From positions 1 to 38,985 of the forward strand of contig REAB01000068.1 in NCBI GenBank assembly GCA_004293645.1: a stretch of 38,985 bases of DNA, read 5' to 3'. Below the pieces are notes generated by a model. It did not search any database and was not told the origin of the DNA. It worked only from the letters and a program-made list of their open reading frames with translations. The position numbers were made by a program, and so were the translations under genes. Position 1 is the stretch's first letter. Every line of letters begins with the position of its first letter. This document shows, piece after piece, positions 1 to 8,120 of the stretch. This DNA comes from Cytophagia bacterium (GTDB taxonomy: Bacteria > Bacteroidota > Bacteroidia > Cytophagales > Spirosomataceae).

Positions 1-115
1 TTGCGTAATACAAAGATATTAAAAAAAATACACCCAACAAACTGTTTTGCGTATTTTTGGAAAATTATATTCCGTATCAAATAAAGTTACAGATTAAAAG
101 CTATCTCCCATTTTT

Positions 116-1681
116 TTATGCTACTGGCAAACTTTCTAAGGCTTTTTTTAAACGGCTAATTACCTCGTTTTTACCCAAAATCTCCATCGTCAGCATGAGG
201 TCGGGACCGTGGCCTGCGCCCGTTACGGCCAAACGAAGTGCTTGCAGCACTTTGCCCGTTTTGATGCCAAGCCGCTCGGTGGTGGCGGTAAAAATAGCCT
301 TCACCGATTCGGCCAAAAAATCACCTTCATATATTTCCAAATCTGCGGCATAAGCTCCAATGGTTTTTGTGGCATCGGCGTTCCATTTGCTCGTTACCAC
401 GGCTTCTTCATACGCGGTGGGGGCTTCAAACAAAAATGGGGCGTCGCTCAAAATCTCTTGCGGAAACGTTACACGGTCTTTCATCAAACGGCAAATTTTT
501 GGCAAGTCATGGGTCGTGAGTCGTGAGTCGTGGGTCATGGGTTTTGGGTTGTCGGTATGCTTATTCAATACCCAAGACCGCACGGGCGGCCCCGTCAGAC
601 TCAAAGCAAGTTCTTCATCGGTTTTTGCCTTCAAATACTGCTGATTGAACCACTTGGCTTTTTGAATATCAAACCGCGCGCCTGCTTTGTGGATACGCTC
701 CAAAGAGAAGGCTTCGATGAGTTCGGACATTGAAAATAGTTCTTGCTCGGTGCCTGGATTCCAACCCAAAAACGCGAGAAAATTGATTGTAGCTTCGGGC
801 AAGTAGCCATCTTCTCTAAAACTCCGCGCCACCGCGCCCGTGGCGGGGTCTTGCCAAAGCAACGGAAAAATTGGGAACCCGCCCAAATCGGCATCGCGTT
901 TAGAGAGCTTACCGTTGCCTTCGGGTTTGAGCAATAGTGGCAAGTGGGCAAATTGCGGCGCATTCCAGCCAAAATATTGGTACATCAGCACGTGGAGCGG
1001 GGCAGAGGGCAGCCATTCTTCGCCGCGTATGACGTGCGAGATTTCCATGAGGTGGTCGTCCACGATATTGGCCAAATGGTAGGTCGGCATTCCGTCCGAT
1101 TTGAGCAACACCTTATCGTCGAGCGTAGAAGCGTGCACCACCACCCAATCGCGCACGATATCTTTGAACCGAATTTCTTCTTTTGGGTCAATCTTGATGC
1201 GAATCACGTAGGGCGTACCATTGGCCAAGCGTTGCTGCGTTTCTGTCGCGCTGATTGTGAGCGAGTTATTCATTTGCAAACGCGTAATGGCGTTGTACTG
1301 AGCGGCATCGGCCCCCGCTGCTTCGAGGCGTTGGCGCATGGCCTCTATCTCGTCGGCGGTGTCGAAAGCATAATAAGCCTTGCCGTCGGCAATAAGCTGC
1401 TCGGCATATTGGCGGTACATTTCTTTGCGCTCCGACTGCCGATAGGGTGCGTGCGGGCCGCCTACGCTTTGCCCTTCATCTATCTCAATACCAAGCCATT
1501 GCAGGGATTCTAAGATGTAATTTTCAGCGCCAGGCACGTAGCGATTTTGGTCGGTGTCTTCGATGCGCAGGAGCATTGTACCGCCATGCTTGCGGGCAAA
1601 AAGATAATTGTATAAAGCAGTACGAACCCCGCCAATGTGAAGCGGCCCCGTAGGACTGGGTGCAAAACGAACGCGAACCAT
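116..1681 (-). CDS. gltX: Glutamyl-tRNA synthetase
   Basis: Charges tRNA-Glu with glutamate in the cytoplasm; class I aminoacyl-tRNA synthetase. The 521-residue product has the class I HIGH-type motif (HIGG, residues 15-18) in PSPTGPLHIGG and the KMSKS-type motif KLSKR at 258-262. The ATG at 1681 gives the canonical VRVRFAPSPTG N-terminus. The sequence around residues 268-290 resembles the normal Bacteroidetes GltX extension. An odd stretch near residues 368-392 includes MTHDSRLTTHD (382-392), encoded by a CACGACTCACGAC-type DNA repeat (about 509-541) also found at the leuC start; it looks like an in-frame insertion before the KICRLMKDRVTF segment of the anticodon-binding half. Transcribed divergently from hisF across repeat arrays. 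The function call is firm; the effect of the insertion is unknown. Confidence 0.97.
   Translation of the reverse strand: MVRVRFAPSPTGPLHIGGVRTALYNYLFARKHGGTMLLRIEDTDQNRYVPGAENYILESLQWLGIEIDEGQSVGGPHAPYRQSERKEMYRQYAEQLIADGKAYYAFDTADEIEAMRQRLEAAGADAAQYNAITRLQMNNSLTISATETQQRLANGTPYVIRIKIDPKEEIRFKDIVRDWVVVHASTLDDKVLLKSDGMPTYHLANIVDDHLMEISHVIRGEEWLPSAPLHVLMYQYFGWNAPQFAHLPLLLKPEGNGKLSKRDADLGGFPIFPLLWQDPATGAVARSFREDGYLPEATINFLAFLGWNPGTEQELFSMSELIEAFSLERIHKAGARFDIQKAKWFNQQYLKAKTDEELALSLTGPPVRSWVLNKHTDNPKPMTHDSRLTTHDLPKICRLMKDRVTFPQEILSDAPFLFEAPTAYEEAVVTSKWNADATKTIGAYAADLEIYEGDFLAESVKAIFTATTERLGIKTGKVLQALRLAVTGAGHGPDLMLTMEILGKNEVISRLKKALESLPVA
507..543 (-). repeat. CACGACTCACGAC-type repeat inside gltX
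   Basis: On the minus strand the DNA reads ATGACCCACGACTCACGACTC and onward to a second CACGACCCATGAC, i.e. repeated 8-9 bp CACGACTC/CACGACC units. It keeps frame in gltX and encodes MTHDSRLTTHD. A closely similar stretch forms the first codons of leuC (25218-25250). Seen directly; that it is a mobile or slippage-born repeat is inference. Confidence 0.6.
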
Positions 1682-1689
1682 TAATAATT

Positions 1690-1923
1690 GAGTTTTTGGT
1701 TTTTTGAGTTTTGAGTTTTGGCATCCTTCATAACCATTAAAAAGTAGTTGACACTTTGACTTGTAAACAATTGAATGTCAATGATTTAAAATGCCTATTT
1801 TTTATTTCCGTGAATGCCTGAGTTTTTGAGTTTTGAGTTTTTGAGTTTTGGTTTTTTGAGTTTTGAGTTTTTGAGTTTTGAGTTTTTGAGTTTTTGGTTT
1901 TTGAGTTTTTGGTTTTTGAGTTG
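1690..1923. repeat. GAGTTTT-rich low-complexity array
   Basis: Irregular tandem copies of GAGTTTTGAGTTTTT and GAGTTTTTGGTTTTT lie just upstream of gltX, in two blocks (about 1690-1720 and 1818-1921) separated by unique sequence. The array is almost purely G/A/T on this strand and is prone to slippage. It occupies the position where the gltX promoter would be expected; I could not pick out a convincing promoter in it. Confidence 0.85.
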
Positions 1924-1935
1924 TAACTAATAATC

Positions 1936-2047
1936 AACCACTCAATCACTCAATCACTCAACCACTCAATCACTCAATCACTCAATCACTCAACCACTCA
2001 ATCACTCAACCACTCAATCACTCAATCACTCAATCACTCAACCACTC
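1936..2047. repeat. 14 tandem copies of an 8-bp unit AAYCACTC
   Basis: Exactly 112 bp of AATCACTC or AACCACTC units with no interruption; the only variation is C or T at the third base. Ends about 40 bp before the likely hisF -7 box. With no spacers between units it is a microsatellite-like array, not a CRISPR. Copy number probably varies between strains (inference). Confidence 0.92.
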
Positions 2048-2087
2048 AAAACTGAGTTTAAGCCACAAATTTAGGGTAAAAATCGGC

Positions 2088-2095
2088 TATTTTTG
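2088..2095 (+). promoter_or_regulatory. Putative hisF -7 box
   Basis: TATTTTTG matches the Bacteroidetes -7 consensus TAnnTTTG, 28 bp before the hisF ATG. No clear -33 TTTG box is visible at the right distance, so the call is tentative. Confidence 0.35.
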
Positions 2096-2123
2096 GCGTT
2101 CTTTGCAGATTCAAACTAAAATT

Positions 2124-2939
2124 ATGCTTACCAAACGAATCATTCCTTGCCTTGACGTAAAAGATGGCCGCACCGTAAAGGGCGTTAATTTTGTAAACCT
2201 CCGCGACGCAGGCGATGCCGTAGAATTGGGGGCTTTTTATGCCGAACAAGGCGCAGACGAACTCGTTTTTCTGGACATCACGGCCACCGTCGAAGGCCGT
2301 GCTACGCTTCTTGAACTGGTGCGGCGCGTGGCAAGAACAGTCAATATCCCGTTTACGGTTGGGGGCGGTATCTCTTCCATCGCCGATGTGTCGGCGTTGC
2401 TCAATGCGGGGGCCGATAAAGTTTCTATCAACTCGGCAGCCGTTCGCAATCCAGATTTAATCAACGAATTGGCCTTAGAGTTTGGTAGTCAGTGTATTGT
2501 GGTAGCGATTGATACAAAAGCCCCCCCCGCCCCCGATGGGGGAGCTAACAACAACAAATCCAAAAAAGCCCCCATCGGGGGTTGGGGGGCTTTTGTCCAT
2601 ACCCACGGTGGGCGCAAACCTACCGAATTGCGGACCGTAGAGTGGGCCAAAGAAGTAGAAAATCGGGGTGCTGGCGAAATTTTATTGACTTCGATGGACA
2701 GCGACGGCACCAAAAACGGATTTGCACTTGAACTAACGGCGGCCATTTCTGAGGCGGCCAATATTCCCGTCATTGCGTCGGGAGGAGCGGGCACGATGGC
2801 GCATTTTTACGACGTTTTTACTACTGGGAAAGCCGATGCAGGCTTGGCCGCCAGTATTTTTCACTTCAAAGAAATAGAAATCATGGCCTTGAAAAGTTAT
2901 TTACACGAACGCAACGTACCGATGCGAATGACCCGATGA
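2124..2939 (+). CDS. hisF: Imidazole glycerol phosphate synthase cyclase subunit HisF, with in-frame insertion
   Basis: The cyclase half of IGP synthase; with HisH it converts PRFAR and ammonia to imidazole glycerol phosphate and AICAR in histidine synthesis. The ATG at 2124 gives [20 protein letters not shown], placing catalytic Asp at residue 11; the second catalytic Asp (AID) is at 130, the same numbering as classic HisF. The product is 271 residues, longer than the usual 250-258. The excess is a stretch at about 133-157 (rich in Ala, Pro, Gly, Asn and Lys) encoded by a large inverted repeat, inserted two residues after Asp130 and before THGGRKPT. The rest of the (beta/alpha)8 barrel ([29 protein letters not shown]) is intact, so the enzyme is probably active. 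No other his genes are in the window. The gene ends 1 bp before the convergent MBL hydrolase. Confidence 0.96.
   Translation: MLTKRIIPCLDVKDGRTVKGVNFVNLRDAGDAVELGAFYAEQGADELVFLDITATVEGRATLLELVRRVARTVNIPFTVGGGISSIADVSALLNAGADKVSINSAAVRNPDLINELALEFGSQCIVVAIDTKAPPAPDGGANNNKSKKAPIGGWGAFVHTHGGRKPTELRTVEWAKEVENRGAGEILLTSMDSDGTKNGFALELTAAISEAANIPVIASGGAGTMAHFYDVFTTGKADAGLAASIFHFKEIEIMALKSYLHERNVPMRMTR
2514..2596. repeat. Palindromic element inserted in frame in hisF
   Basis: The left arm (2514-2542, ACAAAAGCCCCCC...CCCCCGATGGGGG) and right arm (2569-2596) are near-perfect inverted copies of about 28 bp with one indel and two mismatches, around an A/C-rich centre. The arm core CCCCCATCGGGGG(C/T)TGGGGGGCT recurs upstream of ilvN (18723-18747). 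It is readable in the hisF frame without stop codons, like Rickettsia palindromic elements in concept; relatedness is not implied. Confidence 0.85.
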
Positions 2940-2940
2940 A

Positions 2941-3786
2941 TCACAAAAAATGGCTCAATAACCCCTTGTCTTTGAGCCGAATACCCTTTTCAGTCATTTC
3001 TACGGTGCAGCAGTCGGCGGTGGGGTCGTGGTCAAAAAACAGCACGTAGTTGTGTTCGAGGGCTTCTTGGAGCAGCGTTCCTTTTTCTTGCATGGTTTGG
3101 AGCGGGCGCACATCATAACCCATTACGTAGGGCAGCGGCAAATGCGCGTAGCTCGGAATGGTATCGGCCATAAAAACCACCGTTTTTTGTTGGTGGTTTA
3201 TTTTGAGCATTGTCATTTTTTCGGTGTGGCCACTGGCATATACGGGCTGCACGTGCTGGCCGAAAGGTTGCTCCATTTCGTCCGAAAAAAACAATTGGCC
3301 TGCTTCTTGAACGGGCATGATATTTTCTTTCAAAAACGTGGCTTTTTCGCGGGAGTTGGGGTGCGTAGCCAAGTGCCAATGCTCGGAGTGTGTCCAGTAT
3401 TTAGCATTTGGAAAAGTAAGTTCAAATTTGGTTCGGTCGGTGTTCCATTTTACGCCGCCGCCACAGTGGTCAAAGTGCAAATGCGAAAAAATAACGTCGG
3501 TAACCTCGTGCGCTCCAAACCCCGCTTTTTCGATCGATTTGACGAGATCGCCTTCGCCGTGGCGGTAATAAAACCCCTGAAACTTGGCGTCTTGCTTGCT
3601 GCCCATGCCCGTATCTACGAGCATGAGGCGGTTGCCGTCTTCGATGAGCAAACAGCGCATACTCCAGCTACAAAGGTTGTTTTCGTCAGCAGGAATGAGT
3701 TTTTGCCACAGCACTTTTGGCACAACGCCAAACATGGCCCCGCCGTCGAGTTTGAAATAGCCCGCATCAATGGTGTATAACTGCAT
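2941..3786 (-). CDS. MBL-fold metallo-hydrolase
   Basis: A 281-residue metallo-beta-lactamase-fold hydrolase, probably dinuclear-metal and cytoplasmic. The HxHxDH motif is HLHFDH at 102-107; further ligand candidates are His187 (SGHT), Asp208 (MADT) and His253 (FDHD). This pattern and length fit the AHL-lactonase-like/quinoprotein-relay-like branch of the superfamily, but the substrate cannot be told from sequence. I start at the ATG at 3786 (MQLYTIDAGYF) because the upstream ten codons do not resemble the family. Convergent with hisF, with only 1 bp between their ends. Confidence 0.9.
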   Translation of the reverse strand: MQLYTIDAGYFKLDGGAMFGVVPKVLWQKLIPADENNLCSWSMRCLLIEDGNRLMLVDTGMGSKQDAKFQGFYYRHGEGDLVKSIEKAGFGAHEVTDVIFSHLHFDHCGGGVKWNTDRTKFELTFPNAKYWTHSEHWHLATHPNSREKATFLKENIMPVQEAGQLFFSDEMEQPFGQHVQPVYASGHTEKMTMLKINHQQKTVVFMADTIPSYAHLPLPYVMGYDVRPLQTMQEKGTLLQEALEHNYVLFFDHDPTADCCTVEMTEKGIRLKDKGLLSHFL

Positions 3787-3864
3787 GGTTGAAGAGAATA
3801 AGTATTCCCAAAACAACTAAATTCTTTCCAGAATCGTTATCTTTACTCCAAAATTTTAAATATT

Positions 3865-4473
3865 ATGACTGCTTTACTCGAAAAAAGCTTTGTAGTAAAT
3901 GATACACAAACCATTGCGTTGGATTTTGCCGACACCATGGACGATGCCGCTTTTTACGCTTTTTGCGGTCGCAATCACCATCTTCGCTTTGAGCGCAACG
4001 CCAACGGAATCATCGTAATTATGCCAAATACAGGAGGAAAAACAGGAAAAAGAAATTCAGAAATCAACTTTGAATTAGTTTTGTGGAATCGCCAAAACCA
4101 ACTGGGCGTGGTCTTCGACTCATCTACGGCATTCAAATTACCCAACGGTGCTACGCGCTCGCCCGATGCGGCCTGGATTGGCAACGAACGCTGGAATAGC
4201 CTCACTGAACAAGAACAAGAACGTTTTCCGCCCATTGCCCCCGATTTTGTGGTCGAACTGATGTCGGCGAGCGACCAGCTTAGAAAAGCCCAAGAAAAAA
4301 TGCAAGAATATATTGAAAACGGCGTGCAATTGGCGTGGCTAATTAATCCCGACGGCCAAAGCGTTTTTATTTATCGGGCAGATGGAACCATTAGCAAAAC
4401 TACCGATTTTACCCAAAAGTTATCGGGCGAAAACGTGCTGCCCAACTTTGAGTTTTTGTTAAGCTTGTTGTAA
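3865..4473 (+). CDS. Uma2 family (DUF820) endonuclease-like protein
   Basis: A 202-residue protein of the Uma2/DUF820 family, which has a PD-(D/E)xK nuclease fold and is abundant in cyanobacteria and Bacteroidetes; its biological role is not established. Visible landmarks are SPDAAW (Asp101), PDFVVEL (Glu131) and the conserved KMQEYIENGVQLAWLI helix-strand near 145-160, matching the family's catalytic core. It stands alone between two minus-strand genes. No toxin or transposase partner is seen. Confidence 0.88.
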   Translation: MTALLEKSFVVNDTQTIALDFADTMDDAAFYAFCGRNHHLRFERNANGIIVIMPNTGGKTGKRNSEINFELVLWNRQNQLGVVFDSSTAFKLPNGATRSPDAAWIGNERWNSLTEQEQERFPPIAPDFVVELMSASDQLRKAQEKMQEYIENGVQLAWLINPDGQSVFIYRADGTISKTTDFTQKLSGENVLPNFEFLLSLL

Positions 4474-4478
4474 AAAAA

Positions 4479-5351
4479 TTACCCGAATAAATCGCTTGAC
4501 AAGTAGCGGTCGCCTCGGTCGCAAACAATGAACACAATGAGACCTGTGTCGAGCGTTTTGGCCAACTCCAAAGCCGCCCAGGCTGCTCCACCGCTACTCA
4601 TTCCCGAAAAAATACCCTCCACCCGCGCCAATTGCCGCGCCATCAGCGTAGCATTTTCTTGCGACACTTCCAAAACACTATCCACGCGGCTCGGCTCAAA
4701 AATTTGGGGCAAATATTCAACTGGCCATTTTCTAATACCTGGAATACTCGACCCGTCGGTGGGCTGGCAACCTACAATTTGCACGTTGGGGTTTTGTTCT
4801 TTTAAATAGCGCGATGTCCCCATGATGGTGCCCGTTGTACCCATCGAAGACACAAAATGCGTAACCTGGCCGTGGGTATCGCGCCAAATTTCGGGGCCAG
4901 TGGTGCGGTAGTGTGCCAAATAGTTGTCGGGATTGGCAAACTGATTGAGCATCAAATAGCCGCCTTTGGCTACTTTGGCCTCCGCATAGTCGCGGGCCGT
5001 TTCGATGGTGTCGGTCAGCGTAACGGTTGCCCCAAAAGCCTCCATCGTCAGCACGCGCTCGCGGGTGGCATTTTTTGGCATAACCAGCTCAATTTCAATA
5101 TCATAAAGCCGCGCAATCATGGCCAGTGCAATGCCCGTATTGCCACTTGTGGCCTCAATGAGCTTGGTGTTGGGCTTTATTTCGCCGCGCTCCATTGCGC
5201 CCCGTATCATGCTGGCGGCGGCACGGTCTTTCACGCTGCCGCCTGGGTTATGGCCTTCCAGCTTGCCAAATAATTTTACTTTGGGGTTTAAATGGAGCCG
5301 TTTGATTTCTACCAAAGGAGTGTTTCCAACAAAATCTAAGAGCGTGGCCAT
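4479..5351 (-). CDS. cysM: Cysteine synthase B (O-acetylserine sulfhydrylase)
   Basis: A PLP enzyme making L-cysteine from O-acetylserine and sulfide (the CysM type can also use thiosulfate). The product is 290 residues. The PLP lysine is Lys41 in GGSVKDRAA; the substrate loop is TSGNTG. Segments SSMGTTGTIMG and IPGIRKWPVEYLP are typical of CysM rather than CysK. The ATG at 5351 gives the expected LLDFVGNTPLV start. Single gene, convergent with the Uma2 gene and divergent from the flippase gene; no cysE nearby. Confidence 0.93.
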   Translation of the reverse strand: MATLLDFVGNTPLVEIKRLHLNPKVKLFGKLEGHNPGGSVKDRAAASMIRGAMERGEIKPNTKLIEATSGNTGIALAMIARLYDIEIELVMPKNATRERVLTMEAFGATVTLTDTIETARDYAEAKVAKGGYLMLNQFANPDNYLAHYRTTGPEIWRDTHGQVTHFVSSMGTTGTIMGTSRYLKEQNPNVQIVGCQPTDGSSIPGIRKWPVEYLPQIFEPSRVDSVLEVSQENATLMARQLARVEGIFSGMSSGGAAWAALELAKTLDTGLIVFIVCDRGDRYLSSDLFG

Positions 5352-5377
5352 GCGTGCGAATGTGAGTTAAAAAGGTG

Positions 5378-5406
5378 TTGTTTACCGCAAAACTGATTTA
5401 TCTTTG
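5378..5406 (+). promoter_or_regulatory. Putative promoter for flippase-gldH
   Basis: A TTG at 5378-5380, an 18-bp spacer and TATCTTTG at 5399-5406 match the Bacteroidetes -33/-7 pattern. It lies about 150 bp before the flippase ATG, upstream of a palindromic repeat that would fall in the 5' UTR. Confidence 0.45.
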
Positions 5407-5427
5407 GCCAAAGTTCCAATAAGTATT

Positions 5428-5477
5428 TTCGGATTGCAAATCCGAAGTTATTTGGGTCGGCATTGCAAACTCCGACC
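5428..5477. repeat. Dispersed TTTGCAAATCCCGACC-type palindromic repeat
   Basis: TTCGGATT-GCA-AATCCGAA (5428-5446) is a perfect 8-bp hairpin, followed by GGTCGG...CCGACC (5455-5477). Relatives occur at 14791-14809 and 16764-16864. Non-coding here. Confidence 0.6.
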
Positions 5478-5557
5478 AGCACTGTTCTTTTCTCTATCTA
5501 TTAGATTGATTTTCAACTGGTTAATACTTTTTATTTTCTTATTGCTACGTATTTTAC

Positions 5558-7072
5558 ATGAGTGTTTTAAAAAAATTGGCCAGCGACACCGCGCTTTATG
5601 GCGTTAGTACCATTCTGGGACGTACCCTCAACTGGGCTTTGGTGCCGTTGCACACAGTTATTTTTACACGTCCCGAGCAGTTGGCTTCCAATATTGAGTT
5701 GTACAGTTGGGTAGCTTTGCTCAACGTAATTTATACGTATGGCATGGAAACGGCATTTTTTAGGTTTGCTTCACGCCAAGCCGATGCTAAAATGACGTAT
5801 TTTAACCAAGCCGTAACAGCCTTGATACTCACCAGTTTGTTGTTTTCGGGTACGCTTATGCTGTTTTCATCGCAAATTGTGGGCTGGTTAGATTATCGCG
5901 GCGAAGAAATGAACGTGGTTTGGCTGGCCTTGATTATTGCCATTGATGCCGTGGTGGCCATTCCGTTTGCGCGGTTGCGGTTAGAAAAAAAAGCCAAGCA
6001 GTTTGTTACCGTTAAGATTATCAATATTTTGACCAACGTGGGGCTCAACGTTTTTTTTCTGGTTGTGTGCCGCGACATTCATCAGAGCAAATACTTAACC
6101 ACCTTTAAGCCGCTTATTGATAGTTTTTACAACCCAACGCTCGGGCCAGGCTACATTTTTTTGGCCAATTTGCTGGCCAACGGCCTTTTTTTAGTGCTGC
6201 TGCGCAATGGCTTTCGGGGCTTTCGTTTTAGTTGGAATTTCGCCATTTTTAAAGAATTATGGCAATACGGCTACCCTATTTTTATCATGGGTTTGGCTGG
6301 TATTGTCAATCTAATGACCGACCGCTGGTTTTTGCGCCATTTGCTTCCTGAGGGTTTTTACGCGGGGTTGAGTTCCAAAGATGTATTGAGCATTTACGGC
6401 AATTGCTACAAACTTTCTATTTTTATGGCGTTGGCCATTCAAGCCTTTAAGTTTGCCGCCGACCCGTTTTTTTTCTCCAAAGCTGAAGATAAAAATGCCC
6501 CGTCGTTGCTGGCACTGGTCAATAAATGGTTCATAGTGGTTTGTGTGCTTATTTGGGTGGGTATTTGTCTTAATTTAGATACCATTTCGTTGCTCATTGG
6601 CAAAAACTACCGCAGCGGCACCGATGCCGTACCGCTGCTGATGTTGGCCAATTTGGTGCTGGGCGTTTTTTATAACGTTGCTTTTTGGTTCAAACTCAGC
6701 GATAAAACCTACTTTGGTACGCTCATTACGGCCATTGGAGCGGTGGTTACTGTGCTGTTAAACATCATTTTGATACCTCAACTCGGCTACATGGGGTGCG
6801 CTTGGGCTTTTCTGATTTCGAGCTTGGTCATGTTGGTGCTGTGCGTGTGGTTGGGGCAAAAGCATTATCCCGTCAATTATGACTGGGCAAGGCCCATTGG
6901 CTATGTTTTGGGCGGTGGTCTGCTTATTTGCGCGTCTATGCCCATCAAAATAAACAACCAATGGCTCGCCATACCGTATCATTTGTTGCTTTGTTTGCTA
7001 TTTTTGCTCGTTGTTTTGGTCATAGAGCGCCAAGCATTACCACTAAAAATAAAGCAAAAATTAAAAATATAA
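5558..7072 (+). CDS. Polysaccharide flippase-like membrane protein (MOP superfamily)
   Basis: A 504-residue polytopic inner-membrane protein with about 12-14 hydrophobic segments spread over the whole length. It resembles Wzx/RfbX-type oligosaccharide flippases of the MOP (MATE-like) superfamily: N-terminal DTALYGVSTILGR near residues 8-20, charged TM1, and a C-terminal polysaccharide-synthase-like half ending in a basic tail. The likely role is export of a lipid-linked sugar for surface polysaccharide. Followed 12 bp later by gldH, so probably cotranscribed; in Cytophagales such flippases are often near gliding or envelope genes. The substrate is unknown. Confidence 0.85.
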   Translation: MSVLKKLASDTALYGVSTILGRTLNWALVPLHTVIFTRPEQLASNIELYSWVALLNVIYTYGMETAFFRFASRQADAKMTYFNQAVTALILTSLLFSGTLMLFSSQIVGWLDYRGEEMNVVWLALIIAIDAVVAIPFARLRLEKKAKQFVTVKIINILTNVGLNVFFLVVCRDIHQSKYLTTFKPLIDSFYNPTLGPGYIFLANLLANGLFLVLLRNGFRGFRFSWNFAIFKELWQYGYPIFIMGLAGIVNLMTDRWFLRHLLPEGFYAGLSSKDVLSIYGNCYKLSIFMALAIQAFKFAADPFFFSKAEDKNAPSLLALVNKWFIVVCVLIWVGICLNLDTISLLIGKNYRSGTDAVPLLMLANLVLGVFYNVAFWFKLSDKTYFGTLITAIGAVVTVLLNIILIPQLGYMGCAWAFLISSLVMLVLCVWLGQKHYPVNYDWARPIGYVLGGGLLICASMPIKINNQWLAIPYHLLLCLLFLLVVLVIERQALPLKIKQKLKI

Positions 7073-7084
7073 CGCCCCAAAAGC

Positions 7085-7579
7085 ATGAAAAACAAAAACT
7101 ATGTTGCTTCGCTTGTTGCCTTTTGCTGCATTTTTGGCCTGCTCAGTTGCGACCCAAACGTCCATTACAAAAACCACGAAGACTTAGACGACGGACAATG
7201 GTTTGTAAAAAATGAGCCCGCTTTTTCGTTTGAAATACCCGACTCTACTCAAAATTACAACGTCTATTATTTGGTCAGAAACGCCAGCGGTTATCCTTAT
7301 TACAACCTTTATGTAAAGCGTTTTTTGCTCAACTCTGAAAAAAAAACCGTAAACGAAGCGTTGAATGAATTGATATTGATGGACGAAAAAACGGGAAAAC
7401 CGCTCGGCAGCGGCCTCGGCGACTTGTTTGACCATAAAATTATAGCACTCAAAAATTACCGCTTTCCGCGCAAAGGAAAATATACTTTCAAAGTACGCCA
7501 ATACATGCGCCAAGACCCACTGCTGGGCATATTGAGCCTGGGCGTAAGTGTAGAGAAAGTATCGAAAAACAAAATTTAA
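7085..7579 (+). CDS. gldH: Gliding motility lipoprotein GldH
   Basis: A 164-residue lipoprotein needed for gliding and type IX secretion-linked motility in Flavobacterium-type bacteria. The signal peptide ends in a lipobox (FGLLSC, Cys22), followed by DPN and the family's pattern of an early FEIPD strand, NVYYLVRNASGYPYYNLYV, and the late GKYTFKVRQYMR segment. Length fits GldH (about 150-165). The gene starts 12 bp after the flippase stop, suggesting one transcript. Other gld genes are not in the window. Confidence 0.88.
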   Translation: MKNKNYVASLVAFCCIFGLLSCDPNVHYKNHEDLDDGQWFVKNEPAFSFEIPDSTQNYNVYYLVRNASGYPYYNLYVKRFLLNSEKKTVNEALNELILMDEKTGKPLGSGLGDLFDHKIIALKNYRFPRKGKYTFKVRQYMRQDPLLGILSLGVSVEKVSKNKI

Positions 7580-7700
7580 TGACACCAACGGATTTGGTGA
7601 AAGTTAAAGACATCTCACCCTTAACCTACTGTTTATCAGAGTATTAAAAAATTTTACTTTCCTTATTCCTTTTCGAGCAATAGTTCCAATTATTTTAAAG

Positions 7701-7740
7701 GCCGTTGTAGCAATGCCATCTCTGGCGTTGCTACAACGGC
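7701..7740. terminator. Large hairpin downstream of gldH
   Basis: GCCGTTGTAGCAATGCCA and its inverse form an 18-bp stem with one G-T pair and a TCTC loop. It lies 120 bp after gldH and has no clean T-tract, so it may be a terminator or one of the palindromic repeats common in this genome. Confidence 0.55.
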
Positions 7741-8120
7741 ATTAGAGCCTACACAAACTTGCAAAATATCAACCAAAAGAAAATAAGTACTTACTCGTAA
7801 TTGTTTGTAATTACAGTAATTTGTTGTAATTGCCTGTTTATCAATTTTTTATTACCAAATTACCCTTTATTGCAAATCAAAAATAATATAATCGCAGCGG
7901 CGAACCGCCTATTTCTGCCCAACTACTTAGTACTTATAACTCTTCGTATTTGGCAATAAAAAACTTCAAAAGCGGTTGGACTGCCAATGCGGGCAATACA
8001 TGACTGCTGGGCGAGTTACCAAGCTGCGTAATTTTGAATTGCACCCACTGATTTGTACTTCATTATAAAATTTGGTACGATTTTTTCGTTAATTTGTTAG
8101 ACATAAGCATTCACAAAACA
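7741..8120. other. Non-coding gap with possible gene remnant
   Basis: AT-rich and without an open frame above 60 codons. On the minus strand, 7934-8059 reads QWVQFKITQLGNSPSSHV and continues to a stop after AKYEEL (about 41 codons, no start), which has protein-like composition and could be the end of a decayed gene. Otherwise only weak promoter-like AATTTG boxes just before the next gene are visible. Confidence 0.3.

Noticed and set aside
944..1513. Plus-strand ORF of 189 codons opposite gltX
   Set aside because: It is a shadow of gltX: the minus-strand product has full synthetase motifs and this frame has no family resemblance.
1936..2047. CRISPR-like array
   Set aside because: The 8-bp units are directly adjacent with no spacers, and no cas gene is present.
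3028..3780. Plus-strand ORF of 250 codons opposite the MBL hydrolase
   Set aside because: Antisense to a gene with intact metal-binding motifs; composition is not protein-like and there is no recognisable domain.
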